The notes: a model not told the origin generated them from the sequence alone. 64,000 bases of DNA from Vibrio penaeicida (GCF_030689305.1 NZ_JAUYVM010000014.1:1-64000), one strand, 5' to 3'. Positions 16,937 through 26,618 are shown, numbered from the stretch's first letter. A program made the numbers and translations.

Positions 16937-18181
16937 ATGAAAGTGTTTCAAATTGCCGCATGTTGCGCGCTTGCATTAGGCGTCGCTTCCACCGTTCATG
17001 CCGAAGAAAACAAAATCCGATTTGATGGTTTCCCCGATTTTGACAGCAGTTTAAAGGTCATATTGCCGGAGTTTACGAAAGAGTCTGGAATCAACGTTGA
17101 TTACCTGATGAACAATCACGGTGACCACCACACCAAGCTCACGACTAACCTGGCGACCGGATCTGGCGCTGGTGACGTGATCGTTGTCGATGTTGAAAAA
17201 ATTGGTCCCTTTGTCGCATCAGGTGGCTTAGTTAACCTTTCAAAACAATACGGTGCGGATAAGTTTCAAGCGCAATTTGCGCCTTATGCATGGGCGCAAG
17301 GCAAAGGAGGCGATGGAAGCATGTACGGCATGCCCGTCGATTTGGGACCTGGCGTAATGTATTACCGAACCGACATCTTTGAAAAAGCGGGTATTGATGT
17401 AAAAGAAGCCATTAAAGATTGGGATGCTTACATCGCTGCTGGGGTCAAATTAAAGCAACAGAATGTCCAGCTTATTGCCTCAGCTGCAGATGTCGCGCAA
17501 GCCATTATTTTCACGACAGTCCCAGAAGGTGAAGGCCTGTATTTTGATAAACAGGGTAATTCCGTTGTCACTTCGCGACGCTTTGTTCACGCGTTTGAAG
17601 TAGCGAAAAAGATCCGAGACAACGGATTAGACGCTCGAATCTTAGCTTGGTCGAATGAATGGTATGAAGGTTTTCGCAAAGGCACATTTGCAACCCAACT
17701 TTCTGGTGCTTGGCTTTTGGGTCACCTAAACAATTGGATTGCCCCAGATACCAAGGGGAAATGGGCCGTTTCTCACTTACCTGATGGTATTTACGGCAGC
17801 TGGGGTGGGTCTTTTCTCTCTATTCCAAAACAATCAGATCATCCAGATGAAGCGTGGAAGCTGATTGAATACATGACAACAAACCGTGCAGTTCAACTTA
17901 AGCACTTTGAAACTATCGCGGCGTTCCCAGCTAACACGACGACCTACAACGATCCTTTGTTCGAACAAGAAGTTGAATTCTTAGGCGGGCAGAAAGCGCG
18001 ATTACTGTTTGCAGATGTGGCGAAAAATATAAAACCCGTACAGCCGAGTAAAGGCGATCACGTTGCCCGAGCCATCATTCTAGAAAATGCATTAATGGAA
18101 GTGCTCGATGAAGGTAAAGACATCGAAACTGCGCTCAAAGAAGCAGAGCGTCTAATAAAACGCAGAACACGTAACCTGTAA
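16937..18181 (+). CDS. sugar ABC importer, periplasmic binding protein (family 1)
   Basis: The protein has 414 residues with a signal peptide (ends STVHA) and the fold signature of family-1 sugar-binding proteins (VDYLMNNHGDHHTKLTTNLA; MPVDLGPGVMYYRTDIFEKAG). AAGGA lies 6 bases before the ATG. It captures the sugar in the periplasm and delivers it to the permeases encoded next (18278 and 19266). The linked GH1 beta-glucosidase suggests that the substrate is a beta-glucoside such as cellobiose, gentiobiose or laminaribiose; the sequence does not tell which. It is the first gene of the operon and is followed by a degenerate tandem repeat (18183-18258) before the first permease. Confidence 0.88.
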   Translation: MKVFQIAACCALALGVASTVHAEENKIRFDGFPDFDSSLKVILPEFTKESGINVDYLMNNHGDHHTKLTTNLATGSGAGDVIVVDVEKIGPFVASGGLVNLSKQYGADKFQAQFAPYAWAQGKGGDGSMYGMPVDLGPGVMYYRTDIFEKAGIDVKEAIKDWDAYIAAGVKLKQQNVQLIASAADVAQAIIFTTVPEGEGLYFDKQGNSVVTSRRFVHAFEVAKKIRDNGLDARILAWSNEWYEGFRKGTFATQLSGAWLLGHLNNWIAPDTKGKWAVSHLPDGIYGSWGGSFLSIPKQSDHPDEAWKLIEYMTTNRAVQLKHFETIAAFPANTTTYNDPLFEQEVEFLGGQKARLLFADVAKNIKPVQPSKGDHVARAIILENALMEVLDEGKDIETALKEAERLIKRRTRNL

Positions 18182-18182
18182 T

Positions 18183-18258
18183 AAAAGTTACTGGAATTGA
18201 GAACGTAACTTGAATTTAAGACATAGCTTGGATTTAAGGCGTCACTCAGATTTGAAGC
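18183..18258 (+). repeat. degenerate tandem repeat, four 19-bp units, directly after a stop codon
   Basis: Starting one base after the TAA of the binding-protein gene, four consecutive 19-base blocks are recognisable, the last three very similar (AACGTAACTTGAATTTAAG, ACATAGCTTGGATTTAAGG, CGTCACTCAGATTTGAAGC). The gene's own last bases (GTAACCTGTAA) resemble the start of the GTAACTTGAA block, so the units may derive from the gene's 3' end. Confidence 0.6.
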
Positions 18259-18277
18259 AATACGGAGCCAGCAGGAT

Positions 18278-19264
18278 ATGGATACTGCAAACAGTAAAGC
18301 AACCGAAATTCCAACGAATACTCAGGAAAAGCGCTTTCAGATGAATGCGCTAACACCTTATGGATTTTTGTTGCCATTCATAATTATTTTTTCCGTTTTC
18401 GGTGTCTTTCCCCTGCTGTTTTCGGTCTACCTGTCATTTCATGCGTGGAACCCTGTTGAAGGGTTGGCCGCAATGAAATATGTGGGAGTGGAGAACTACG
18501 AAATTGCGCTCACCGACCCTTGGTTATGGCGTTCGCTTAAGAATACCCTGTGGTTGGCCATCACGTCAGGCGTAGCTCAGCACCTAGTCGCCATACCTGT
18601 CGCTTACATTTTAGTCTCGTTAAGCGATCGTCTCAGGCATTGGCTCACATCGGCTTATTTTTTGCCGTTCATTACATCGACCGTCGCGGCGTCTCTTATC
18701 TTTTTCAATATGTATTCCCCTAACAGCGGAATCATCAACCAAACGCTCATCATGCTATCCGACAGCACACTATTTGGGTGGGCATTTAGCTGGGTAAACG
18801 ACTATCAACCCATACGGTGGCTCGACGATTCAACCATGGTAAAGCCTGCAATCGCAATCATGGTATTTTGGAAATACACCGGTTTTAACATTGTCCTTTA
18901 CACCACTGGCTTAATGACCATTCCAAAAGACATTTTAGAAGCCGCCAGAATGGACGGAGCCAACGCGTTTCGTCGGTTTTGGAGTATCTCACTTCCAATG
19001 ATTCGACCGTTTGTTTTCTTTGCTGTCACCATGACCATCATCGGTAACCTACAGTTGTTTGAAGAACCATTCGTATTGACAAGGGGGACGGGGGGAACTG
19101 GTCAATCTGCGTTAACCATCTCCATGTACTTATACAAAGTCGGCTGGGAATGGCTAGAGATGGGGACGGCTTCGGCAATTTCATGGCTGCTCTTTGCGCT
19201 TATCGCCTTTTTCACCTGCATTCAATTTTTCTTCTTCGGGAAGAAAGGATTAGGGGAACAATAA
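18278..19264 (+). CDS. sugar ABC importer permease (MalF-like)
   Basis: The protein has 328 residues with six predicted membrane segments and the binding-protein-dependent permease (EAA) loop ILEAARMDGANAFRRFWSISLPMIRP, which docks to the ATPase. The cytoplasmic N-terminal tail of about 22 residues is polar. The next permease begins 1 bp after its stop. It forms a heterodimer channel with the product of 19266-20132 and is energised by the ATPase encoded at 21488. Such MalFG-type pairs import oligosaccharides. Substrate assignment to beta-glucosides rests on the linked GH1 gene. Confidence 0.9.
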   Translation: MDTANSKATEIPTNTQEKRFQMNALTPYGFLLPFIIIFSVFGVFPLLFSVYLSFHAWNPVEGLAAMKYVGVENYEIALTDPWLWRSLKNTLWLAITSGVAQHLVAIPVAYILVSLSDRLRHWLTSAYFLPFITSTVAASLIFFNMYSPNSGIINQTLIMLSDSTLFGWAFSWVNDYQPIRWLDDSTMVKPAIAIMVFWKYTGFNIVLYTTGLMTIPKDILEAARMDGANAFRRFWSISLPMIRPFVFFAVTMTIIGNLQLFEEPFVLTRGTGGTGQSALTISMYLYKVGWEWLEMGTASAISWLLFALIAFFTCIQFFFFGKKGLGEQ

Positions 19265-19265
19265 T

Positions 19266-20132
19266 ATGAATCATTCTATCGCCCCTCAGAACACACGCGT
19301 GACGGAAGTCATCGTTAAGGTCGCACTGGTTGCTCTAGCAAGTGTATTAATCATCTCCGCCTTGATGACTGTATTTCCATTTATTTGGTCTGCACTGCTT
19401 TCAACTCGTGATCGAACGGAAATATTCGGCTCAGGCATCAGCTTTGCTATTGGTGATAGCCTCGCGATTAATTACGCAAAATTGCTTGAAATCATGCCTT
19501 TTTGGCAAGCGATGTTTAACTCCATTTACGTGGCCTTTTTGGGTACCACAATTTCGCTTTTGTTTTGCTCGATGGGAGGGTATGCCTTCGCGGTTTATCA
19601 ATTCAGAGGGAAAAACGTCCTATTTGGCATGTTGGTTGGATCCATGATGATACCGCCAGTTTTGAGCCTAATACCCTATTTCATGATCGTGAAGTTTTTA
19701 GGGCTTATCGATAACCATATGGCAGTGTGGTTACCCTTTACGACAACGCCGTTTGGCATATTCCTAATGCGCCAACATGTGGTTGCCTCTATCCCAAAAG
19801 AATTGCTCGAAGCAGCCAAGCTAGACGGCGCTGGAGAGTTTCGTACGTACTGGAGTGTGGTTCTTCCTCTTATGAAACCTGCACTCGCCACATTAGCCAT
19901 CGTTCAATTTGTGTTTTTCTGGAACAGTTTTATGAACCCACTCGTGGTACTCACTTCACCAGAAAACTATGTCATTACTCAAGCATTACGCAGCGTACAA
20001 GGTATTCCCAACACACCTTGGGGAGCCGTCATGCTTGGCACCACAATTTCCATTCTTCCTTTGGTAACAGCCTACCTATTTGCTTCGCGGCAAATGATCA
20101 GCGGCTTAACCTCTGGAGCCGTAAAAGGATAA
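19266..20132 (+). CDS. sugar ABC importer permease (MalG-like)
   Basis: The protein has 288 residues with six predicted membrane segments and the EAA loop LLEAAKLDGAGEFRTYWSVVLPLMKP. It ends ISGLTSGAVKG, a C-terminus typical of MalG-type subunits. It overlaps no neighbour: 1 bp separates it from the MalF-like gene and 6 bp from the beta-glucosidase gene, so all are in one transcript. It is the second half of the translocation channel for the binding protein encoded at 16937. Confidence 0.9.
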   Translation: MNHSIAPQNTRVTEVIVKVALVALASVLIISALMTVFPFIWSALLSTRDRTEIFGSGISFAIGDSLAINYAKLLEIMPFWQAMFNSIYVAFLGTTISLLFCSMGGYAFAVYQFRGKNVLFGMLVGSMMIPPVLSLIPYFMIVKFLGLIDNHMAVWLPFTTTPFGIFLMRQHVVASIPKELLEAAKLDGAGEFRTYWSVVLPLMKPALATLAIVQFVFFWNSFMNPLVVLTSPENYVITQALRSVQGIPNTPWGAVMLGTTISILPLVTAYLFASRQMISGLTSGAVKG

Positions 20133-20138
20133 CGTTTT

Positions 20139-21488
20139 ATGAACAAATACCAGCTTCCACACGACTCATCCATGCTCTCAAAAGACTTTGTATTTGGGGT
20201 TGCGACCTCTTCTTACCAAATCGAAGGGGGAGTCACCGCAGACGGTCGATGCCCTTCCATTTGGGATACGTTCTGCCTTCGTCCGAACACTGTCGATAAT
20301 AACGACAATGGTGATATTGCTTGTGATCATTACCATTTATGGAAACAAGACATCTCCATGATTAAAGAATTGGGAGTCGATGCTTACCGATTCTCGATAG
20401 CGTGGCCACGTATTATCGACAAAGACGGCATCGTTAATACCGCTGGCTTGGCATTTTATGAACGCATTATTGATGAATGCCGCCAGCAAGGGCTCAAAGT
20501 TTACGTCACCTTATACCATTGGGATTTACCTCAGTATTTGGAAGATCGTGGTGGTTGGCTGAACCGCGAAACAGCTTACAAATTTGCCGAATACGCCAAT
20601 ATTGTTAGCCAATACTTCGGAAATAAAATTGATTGTTACACCACGCTGAACGAACCCTTTGTGTCCGCTTTTCTTGGCTATCGTTGGGGCATTCACGCAC
20701 CTGGAATAAAGGGAGAGAAAGAAGGTTTTCAGGCATCTCATCACCTTCTGCTAGCACATGGTTTAGCGATGCCACTTATGCGTCAAAATGCACCGGCTTC
20801 GAAACACGGCATTGTGCTCAATGTGACTCCTGCTTATCCAGAAACTAAAGCGGATGAAAATGCCGCAATATACGAAGATGCAGAAAGCTGCCATTGGTTT
20901 ATGGAGCCCATTTTGCACGGCAACTACCCTGATTTGGTACTGGAGAAACAAAAGGAAAATCTGCCCGTTATTTTGGAAAAAGACCTACAAATAATCAGTG
21001 CACCCATCGATTATCTGGGCATCAATTTTTATACCCGTTCTGTAGTGCGATACGGTTCCAACCGTCAGATTCAAAGCGTCAGCCAAAACGACGCCGAGCA
21101 CACCCATATTGGTTGGGAAGTTTACCCTCAAGCACTGACTGATGTGCTTCTGCGTATCCATGATTACTACAAGGAGCTGCCACCAATATTTATTACTGAA
21201 AATGGCGCAGCAGTGAACGACAAACTCGTGGATGGAGAAGTCCACGACGAGCAGCGTATTCGTTACTTTCAAGCTCACCTCAATGCGGTAGACAACGCGA
21301 TTAAATCAGGCGTTAAAGTAAGTGGTTACTTTGCATGGAGCCTAATGGACAACTTTGAGTGGGCATTTGGGTATCAACAAAGGTTCGGCTTGGTCTATGT
21401 CGATTATGCCACGCAAAAGCGTACTCTAAAACACAGTGCCATTGCGTATCGAAACATGTTGGAAGACCGCTCTAAAGGAGGCAACTAA
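20139..21488 (+). CDS. GH1 family beta-glucosidase
   Basis: The protein has 449 residues, normal for family 1 glycoside hydrolases. The N-terminal family signature is present (FVFGVATSSYQIEG). The acid/base glutamate is in TLNEPF (E172) and the nucleophile in ITENGA (E354). No signal peptide is seen, so it is cytoplasmic and cleaves beta-glucosides imported by the linked ABC system to glucose. Residues of the subsite wall (W-x-x-MDNFEW near the C-terminus) are also conserved. It lies between the permease and ATPase genes, and its stop overlaps the ATPase start. Confidence 0.94.
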   Translation: MNKYQLPHDSSMLSKDFVFGVATSSYQIEGGVTADGRCPSIWDTFCLRPNTVDNNDNGDIACDHYHLWKQDISMIKELGVDAYRFSIAWPRIIDKDGIVNTAGLAFYERIIDECRQQGLKVYVTLYHWDLPQYLEDRGGWLNRETAYKFAEYANIVSQYFGNKIDCYTTLNEPFVSAFLGYRWGIHAPGIKGEKEGFQASHHLLLAHGLAMPLMRQNAPASKHGIVLNVTPAYPETKADENAAIYEDAESCHWFMEPILHGNYPDLVLEKQKENLPVILEKDLQIISAPIDYLGINFYTRSVVRYGSNRQIQSVSQNDAEHTHIGWEVYPQALTDVLLRIHDYYKELPPIFITENGAAVNDKLVDGEVHDEQRIRYFQAHLNAVDNAIKSGVKVSGYFAWSLMDNFEWAFGYQQRFGLVYVDYATQKRTLKHSAIAYRNMLEDRSKGGN

Positions 21489-22579
21489 TGGCCAAGGTTG
21501 AATTTAAAAATTTAAAGAAATCCTACGGTGACGTAGCGGTTGTAAAACAGTTTGATTTCACGGTAGACGACGGTGAGTTTGTGGTTTTTCTCGGACCATC
21601 AGGCTGCGGAAAGTCGACGACTTTAAGGATGTTAGCTGGGTTGGAATCGATCTCTTCAGGGGAAATCTACGTAGGCGACAAATTGATGAATTCTGTCGAT
21701 GCCAAAGACCGAAATCTGGCAATGGTGTTTCAGAGTTACGCCCTTTACCCACATATGACGGTTTATGAAAACATCGCCTTTGCGCTTAAATTGAAAGGCA
21801 TGCCTAAAAGTGACATCGACACAGAAGTTCGAAAGGCCGCTGAAATGCTGGAATTGGCACCACTTTTAGATCGAAAACCAAAGGCATTATCTGGCGGACA
21901 AAGACAGCGCGTTGCGATGGGACGAGCCATGGTTCGAACCCCAAAAGTCTTTTTGTTTGATGAACCTCTATCCAATCTAGACGCAAAACTTCGCGGAACC
22001 ATGCGTGAAGAGATAAAGCACCTGCATAGAGAATTAAAGACCACGACCATTTACGTCACTCACGACCAAATCGAAGCCATGACGCTGGCCGACAGAATAG
22101 TGATTCTAAAAGACGGTTATGTTGCGCAGGTCGGAACGCCAATAGACGTATTCCAGCGTCCTGCCAACAAGTTTGTCGCGCAGTTTATTGGTAATCCTTC
22201 AATGAATATGCTGGATGCGCAACAGGTACAACACGAAGGCAACTGGAGTATTAGATTGGGATCGCTTCTTATCCCTATGCCTGAACGCTTCATTGCAAAA
22301 GCCAGAAATGAAGCCTCTGTACATTTTGGCATTCGCCCCACCGATCTCTATTTACGCGCCGAGCAAATAAGTCATTCACGCTACTACCCTTTACCGATTA
22401 AAGTCATCGATAAAGAGCTACTTGGTGCGAGCATATTAGTGAAAGGCATGTTGGATGGGCAATCGCTCACAATTGAAACCCAAGCGGCAGAAGTTGACGT
22501 CGACATCTTATCAGTATACTTAGATATGGATGCTATCCACCTTTTTGATATTGAAAGTGAACAGTCCTTGGCTGACTGA
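21488..22579 (+). CDS. sugar ABC importer ATPase (MalK/UgpC-like)
   Basis: The protein has 363 residues. It has Walker A GPSGCGKST (36-44), signature LSGGQRQR (134-141), Walker B VFLFDEP with the following D-loop, and the switch histidine in VTHDQ. The extra C-terminal beta-domain of about 120 residues is typical of MalK-type ATPases, which carry a regulatory or oligomerising MOP-like domain. The start overlaps the beta-glucosidase stop (TAATG). It drives the permease pair encoded at 18278-20132. Confidence 0.93.
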   Translation: MAKVEFKNLKKSYGDVAVVKQFDFTVDDGEFVVFLGPSGCGKSTTLRMLAGLESISSGEIYVGDKLMNSVDAKDRNLAMVFQSYALYPHMTVYENIAFALKLKGMPKSDIDTEVRKAAEMLELAPLLDRKPKALSGGQRQRVAMGRAMVRTPKVFLFDEPLSNLDAKLRGTMREEIKHLHRELKTTTIYVTHDQIEAMTLADRIVILKDGYVAQVGTPIDVFQRPANKFVAQFIGNPSMNMLDAQQVQHEGNWSIRLGSLLIPMPERFIAKARNEASVHFGIRPTDLYLRAEQISHSRYYPLPIKVIDKELLGASILVKGMLDGQSLTIETQAAEVDVDILSVYLDMDAIHLFDIESEQSLAD

Positions 22580-22601
22580 ATTCTCCATCTTCTGAGGAAT
22601 C

Positions 22602-23615
22602 ATGACGAGAAAGAAAAAAGAATCCACCGTATATGATGTCGCCCGCCACGCAGGGGTTTCAGTTAGTACCGTGTCGCGTTTTTTAAACCGAAGCAGTTAT
22701 GTTTCAGAACAAAAAAGCGCCAATATCGAAGCAGCACTGAAAGCGACGGGCTACAAGCCTAACGTTCAAATGACGCTTGGCTCTGGAAAGCGCTCGATGA
22801 CCATTGGGGTTCTGGTCCAAAACCCAGAAAGCCCCCATACCAACCGAATGTTGATCAACATGGAAAGCACGTTGATGGCACATGGCTATTCATTGGTCAT
22901 TGCTTCCGGTCATTGGAATAACAGCCAAGAACTGCACGCGCTGGATTACCTCGCTCAAAGCCATGTTGATGGCGTCATCATATTTACGGGTAGCTTAACC
23001 GAGATGCAGATTCTTGAGTTCAGCGATGCTACGCCTGTCGTTGCGGTGGGCTATCACGTCAACGGGAACAACGTCCTTTCTTTATCGATCGACAATGAGC
23101 TTGGCGGATACATGGCAACGTTACATCTTCTGCAACAAGGACATGTCGCAATAGCGCACATCAAGGGGCATTCCAATCAACCAGACTCTCGTTCGCGCTT
23201 TTTAGGGTATAAAAAGGCTCTGGATGAAGCCGGTATCAAGGCAGGGAAATCATTGGTAAAACAAGGCGACTTCAGTTCAGAGTCGGGGTATGAAAAAACA
23301 CTGGAATTAATCGACTCAAATACACACTTTACTGCGCTGTTTGCAGCCAATGACCAAACTGCATACGGTGCAATAAAAGCGCTGCATGATCGAAACATGA
23401 AAGTGCCAGAAGATGTCTCTGTTATAGGTTTTGACGATCTTCCAACGTCACTTTTTTTCACGCCAGCATTAACCACGCTTCGTCAACCCATCGAAGAGCT
23501 GGGTGCCGTATGCGCCGACGCATTACTCAAGTTGATGTCTGGTGAAAACCATCAAACACGAATGCCCCCTATTGAATTGATTGTTCGCCAATCCACCAAA
23601 TCTCCATTTCGATAA
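22602..23615 (+). CDS. LacI-family transcriptional regulator of the beta-glucoside operon
   Basis: The protein has 337 residues. The N-terminal HTH is clear (TVYDVARHAGVSVSTVSRFLNRSSYVS) with a hinge helix, followed by a periplasmic-binding-type sugar domain (SIDNELGGYMAT, SVIGFDDLPTS). A ribosome site (TGAGGAATC) lies just before the ATG, 22 bp after the ATPase gene, so it is probably co-transcribed. It likely represses the operon by binding the palindrome at 16759-16783 and is released by the imported sugar or a product. Confidence 0.9.
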   Translation: MTRKKKESTVYDVARHAGVSVSTVSRFLNRSSYVSEQKSANIEAALKATGYKPNVQMTLGSGKRSMTIGVLVQNPESPHTNRMLINMESTLMAHGYSLVIASGHWNNSQELHALDYLAQSHVDGVIIFTGSLTEMQILEFSDATPVVAVGYHVNGNNVLSLSIDNELGGYMATLHLLQQGHVAIAHIKGHSNQPDSRSRFLGYKKALDEAGIKAGKSLVKQGDFSSESGYEKTLELIDSNTHFTALFAANDQTAYGAIKALHDRNMKVPEDVSVIGFDDLPTSLFFTPALTTLRQPIEELGAVCADALLKLMSGENHQTRMPPIELIVRQSTKSPFR

Positions 23616-23692
23616 AATTAACTGTTCTCATCCTACACTCATCGTCGTCCTTAACGACCTTCGTCCATAACTAGTCTGACGCGTGGAGCATA

Positions 23693-24631
23693 ATGATGAG
23701 CGAACTTAAACCCGTTTTTCTTAGCCTGTTAGCAGTCATGTTTTCAATGACTGCGCAAGCGGAACAAGCCCAAACTTTGCCTCGTTCCGATAGCAGTAAT
23801 ATTCATTACTATTTATCCATTGAAAATGAAAAACCCTCCGACACCTTGCTGGTTCTTATACAAGGTTCTGATTGTAATAGCGTCACCAAAGTTGAAATGA
23901 TCAAAGAGGGTCTGCCGACAGTTGCACCCAATGCCGATCTTTTAACGGTAGAGAAATACGGTATTACTCAGTCGCTTTCCTACGACGAAGATCCTGAACG
24001 AGCAGATTGCCCAGAAAGTTTTGTTCAAAAAGACAGCATTAGCCAGCGGGTTGATGACCACCTCAAAGTTATCTCTCATGTCCGTTCTCAACATCGCTAT
24101 AAAAACGTTTATGCCGTCGGTGGCAGTGAAGGAGCGCTTGTCGCGAACTTCCTTGCGCAATACCCAGAAACCGTTTCCAAAGTAGTGGCATTTAATGGCG
24201 GTGGCGCGCGTTTTATCGACGATCTTGAACATGCAATAAAATCGGAGATAACGGATAAAAAAACCTATACTGAAGTGATGCAAGAAGTCCAAGAGTTCAC
24301 TCAATACGTACTTAACAGCGAACCTGTTGAGTTTAATGTAAGTGGTCATGGCTTTGCATGGTGGCGGGAAATATTAGAGCTAAACCAAACGGACGTATTA
24401 AGAAAAACGCAGGTGCCTGTTTTGCTTGTTCAAGCCGAAAAAGACAGCAGCGTCTCCGTGAAATCGGCATTGGAACAATTTAACCTTCTTAAAAAGGAAG
24501 GAAAATCTAATATTGAATACCTTTCGCTTGCAGGACTGGACCATGCTTTTAATGATCAGGATGGGCAAAGCCAAGTGCCAACGGTCATTAAAGATGTTCA
24601 ACAGTGGTTGGAGTCTGATAAACCAAAATAA
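23693..24631 (+). CDS. exported alpha/beta-hydrolase
   Basis: The protein has 312 residues with a signal peptide (ends MTAQA), so it acts in the periplasm or outside. The fold is alpha/beta-hydrolase: a nucleophile elbow GGSEGA (S145), an oxyanion region near LLVLIQGSDCN, a candidate aspartate in VQAEKDSSV and the catalytic histidine in GLDHAFN near the C-terminus. Cysteines in the GSDCNS and RADCPES segments may form a disulfide. Substrate is unknown. It is close to the LacI gene but separated by 77 bp, and is followed by the YbaK gene after 18 bp. Confidence 0.8.
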   Translation: MMSELKPVFLSLLAVMFSMTAQAEQAQTLPRSDSSNIHYYLSIENEKPSDTLLVLIQGSDCNSVTKVEMIKEGLPTVAPNADLLTVEKYGITQSLSYDEDPERADCPESFVQKDSISQRVDDHLKVISHVRSQHRYKNVYAVGGSEGALVANFLAQYPETVSKVVAFNGGGARFIDDLEHAIKSEITDKKTYTEVMQEVQEFTQYVLNSEPVEFNVSGHGFAWWREILELNQTDVLRKTQVPVLLVQAEKDSSVSVKSALEQFNLLKKEGKSNIEYLSLAGLDHAFNDQDGQSQVPTVIKDVQQWLESDKPK

Positions 24632-24649
24632 CCCAGCGAGAAAACGCAG

Positions 24650-25135
24650 ATGGAAAACAAGCCGATAAGCTCAGGTATAGAAAGAGTCAAACAGCATTTG
24701 GAAAACCACGGAGGGCATTTCGATGTGTTAACCCTCCCCGACTATACCCACACGGCAAAAGATGCAGCCAATGCCATCGGCTGCAACGTTGAACAAATAG
24801 CCAAGTCGTTGGTGTTTGTCGATAAGATTTCAGAACAACCCATAATGATCATCGCATCGGGTACGAATACTGTCAGCTTAGACAAAGTGGAAGAAGCAAC
24901 TGGATTTGTTCTTGGCAAAGCCACGGCAAAACAGGTTAAGACCTTTACTGGCTTTTCTATTGGTGGCGTTTCCCCCATCGCCCATACTCAACCCATTATC
25001 ACTGTGCTGGACGAAGACTTAAAACAATACTCTGAAATATGGGCAGCCGCGGGTTCACCAAATTCCGTATTCAAGCTCCAATCTGAACAGCTTCAGTCTT
25101 TAACGCAAGGCAGTTGGTTAAGCCTTTGCCAATAG
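24650..25135 (+). CDS. YbaK/EbsC-family aminoacyl-tRNA deacylase
   Basis: The protein has 161 residues and the YbaK/ProRS-editing-domain fold: SSGIERVKQHLENHG at the start, the conserved lysine in QIAKSLVF (about 53), IASGTNTVS, and a GGVSPIAH loop. Members hydrolyse mischarged tRNAs such as Cys-tRNA(Pro) or Ala-tRNA; which one this member edits is not clear. It shares a transcript with the hydrolase just upstream or has its own promoter. Its stop is directly followed by an 18-bp tandem repeat and then a terminator at 25205-25229. Confidence 0.85.
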   Translation: MENKPISSGIERVKQHLENHGGHFDVLTLPDYTHTAKDAANAIGCNVEQIAKSLVFVDKISEQPIMIIASGTNTVSLDKVEEATGFVLGKATAKQVKTFTGFSIGGVSPIAHTQPIITVLDEDLKQYSEIWAAAGSPNSVFKLQSEQLQSLTQGSWLSLCQ

Positions 25136-25207
25136 ATTTATTTGTGGCGATAGTTTTATTTGTGGCGGTAGTTTTACTTGAGACAAAAGTTTTATTTTGG
25201 CAAAAAG
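25118..25207 (+). repeat. degenerate 18-bp tandem repeat that begins at the ybaK-like stop codon
   Basis: Four 18-base units run without gap from 25136: ATTTATTTGTGGCGATAG, TTTTATTTGTGGCGGTAG, TTTTACTTGAGACAAAAG, TTTTATTTTGGCAAAAAG. The last 18 bases of the gene (25118-25135, ending CCAATAG) match the first units at about half of positions and end in TAG at the same phase. The fourth unit runs into the terminator. Confidence 0.7.
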
Positions 25208-25229
25208 CCCAGCTTAGTTAGCTGGGCTT
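25205..25229. terminator. bidirectional hairpin terminator
   Basis: AAGCCCAGCT and AGCTGGGCTT pair perfectly around TAGTT between the convergent YbaK and helicase genes. A T-run follows on the plus strand and A-runs on the other side give T's on the minus strand. Confidence 0.85.
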
Positions 25230-25271
25230 TCGTATTCATTGACGGAGCATGTTTTTCATTAACTCGCCATT

Positions 25272-26618
25272 TTAATCGTCGCTAGGCGGCTGTGGCTTTT
25301 TCTTCTTCGGCATAAATACCTGATCACCAACCGCCACATTTGTGAGGAAAGTTTTATCACGCTTGGCTGGCTTCTTAGCGCCTTTCTTCGCTTGTGGCTT
25401 GCGTTTCTTCTTAGCATCACCCGCGTTTTTGCGATAATCAGGCTTACGTGGTTTGATACCTTTGAATTTACCTTCAAGGCCTTCCAACACAGAGAAAGAA
25501 AGGTCTTGTTGTAAGAAATTCTCGACTCGCTTAAAGCTATCCCAATCTTTAGGACCAACAAGCGACACGGCATTTCCTTTGTTACCCGCACGTCCAGTAC
25601 GACCCACACGATGCACGTATTCTTCAGTATGCTTTGGCATATCGAAGTTAATCACGTGAGTCACGCTCGCAATGTCGAGCCCGCGAGAGGCAACATCGGT
25701 GGTCACCAATATTTTAAAAACATGGCGCTCAAACTGGCTCATGATGTTGTTGCGCTGCGTCTGGTTTAAATTGCCGCTCAACGCCATGGCCTTCAGGCTC
25801 TTTTCGTTTAACTCTTTGGTTAATCGCTCAGTATCCGCACGAGTTGCTGTGAAGATAATGACCTGGCGGTACTCAGACTCTTCCAAGATGCGATTCATGA
25901 TCGCTTCTTTGTGATCAAGGTGATCACAAAGATAGAAAGTTTGCGTAATGTCTTTGTGTTCTTCGTTCGCGCTGCCAACAGAAATGCGTTTTGGTGCATT
26001 CAGCATTTCAGAAGCAATGTCGTTCACTTCCGCATGATCCAGCGTCGCTGAAAACATGAGTGTCTGACGACGGCGATGCTTCGCTGCATTGTGAATTCGG
26101 CGAAGCTCTGGAGCAAAACCCAAATCCAGCATTCTGTCTGCTTCATCAAGAATCAGCGTATCCACGCCATCGAGAAACATAGAACGATGCTCAAGGTGGT
26201 CGGCCAAACGTCCTGGCGTCGCGACAATGAATTTAGGGTATTTACGAAGCGCTTTAACCTGATCGTTAAAGTTTTCACCACCCAAAATAAGGGTCGCATC
26301 GTAAGATAAACCACCTAACATGGCGCGAAGTTCACCGTACACCTGCTTTGCAAGCTCACGAGTCGGCGCCAAAATGACCCCTCTTGGATCTTTCGCAGAG
26401 AAAGCTTTGGTTTTAAGCGCTTTATGAAGCAACGGTAATACGAATGCTAACGTCTTACCCGATCCGGTTTTAGACGATGCCAACAGGTCTTTACCTGCAA
26501 TAACAACGGGAATGGATTGACGTTGAATATCAGTTGCTTGCTTGAAGTCGTAATGCTTCAGGTTTTTCAATAAGCGGTTATCTAGCCCTAAGTCTTTAAA
26601 TTGCAAAGGATTCTCCAA
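25272..26618 (-). CDS. DEAD-box RNA helicase
   Basis: The protein has 448 residues. Motifs in order are: Q motif (FKQATDIQRQ), motif I ASSKTGSGKT, PTRELA, TPGR, DEAD, SAT, a second RecA-like domain with TDVASRGLDI and HRVGRTGR. The C-terminal tail of about 75 residues is strongly basic (KKKRKPQAKKGAKK) and likely binds RNA or ribosomal particles. It resembles the SrmB/RhlE/CsdA group used in ribosome assembly and cold adaptation, but the exact class cannot be told. No ATG is found; the TTG at 26618 or a TTG at 26606, which has GGAG 6 bases upstream, is the start. Confidence 0.93.
   Translation of the reverse strand: MENPLQFKDLGLDNRLLKNLKHYDFKQATDIQRQSIPVVIAGKDLLASSKTGSGKTLAFVLPLLHKALKTKAFSAKDPRGVILAPTRELAKQVYGELRAMLGGLSYDATLILGGENFNDQVKALRKYPKFIVATPGRLADHLEHRSMFLDGVDTLILDEADRMLDLGFAPELRRIHNAAKHRRRQTLMFSATLDHAEVNDIASEMLNAPKRISVGSANEEHKDITQTFYLCDHLDHKEAIMNRILEESEYRQVIIFTATRADTERLTKELNEKSLKAMALSGNLNQTQRNNIMSQFERHVFKILVTTDVASRGLDIASVTHVINFDMPKHTEEYVHRVGRTGRAGNKGNAVSLVGPKDWDSFKRVENFLQQDLSFSVLEGLEGKFKGIKPRKPDYRKNAGDAKKKRKPQAKKGAKKPAKRDKTFLTNVAVGDQVFMPKKKKPQPPSDD

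Noticed and set aside
16583..16976. Short minus-strand frames in the control region before the beta-glucoside operon
   Set aside because: They cross the CRP site, the palindrome and the start of the binding protein gene and have no ribosome sites.
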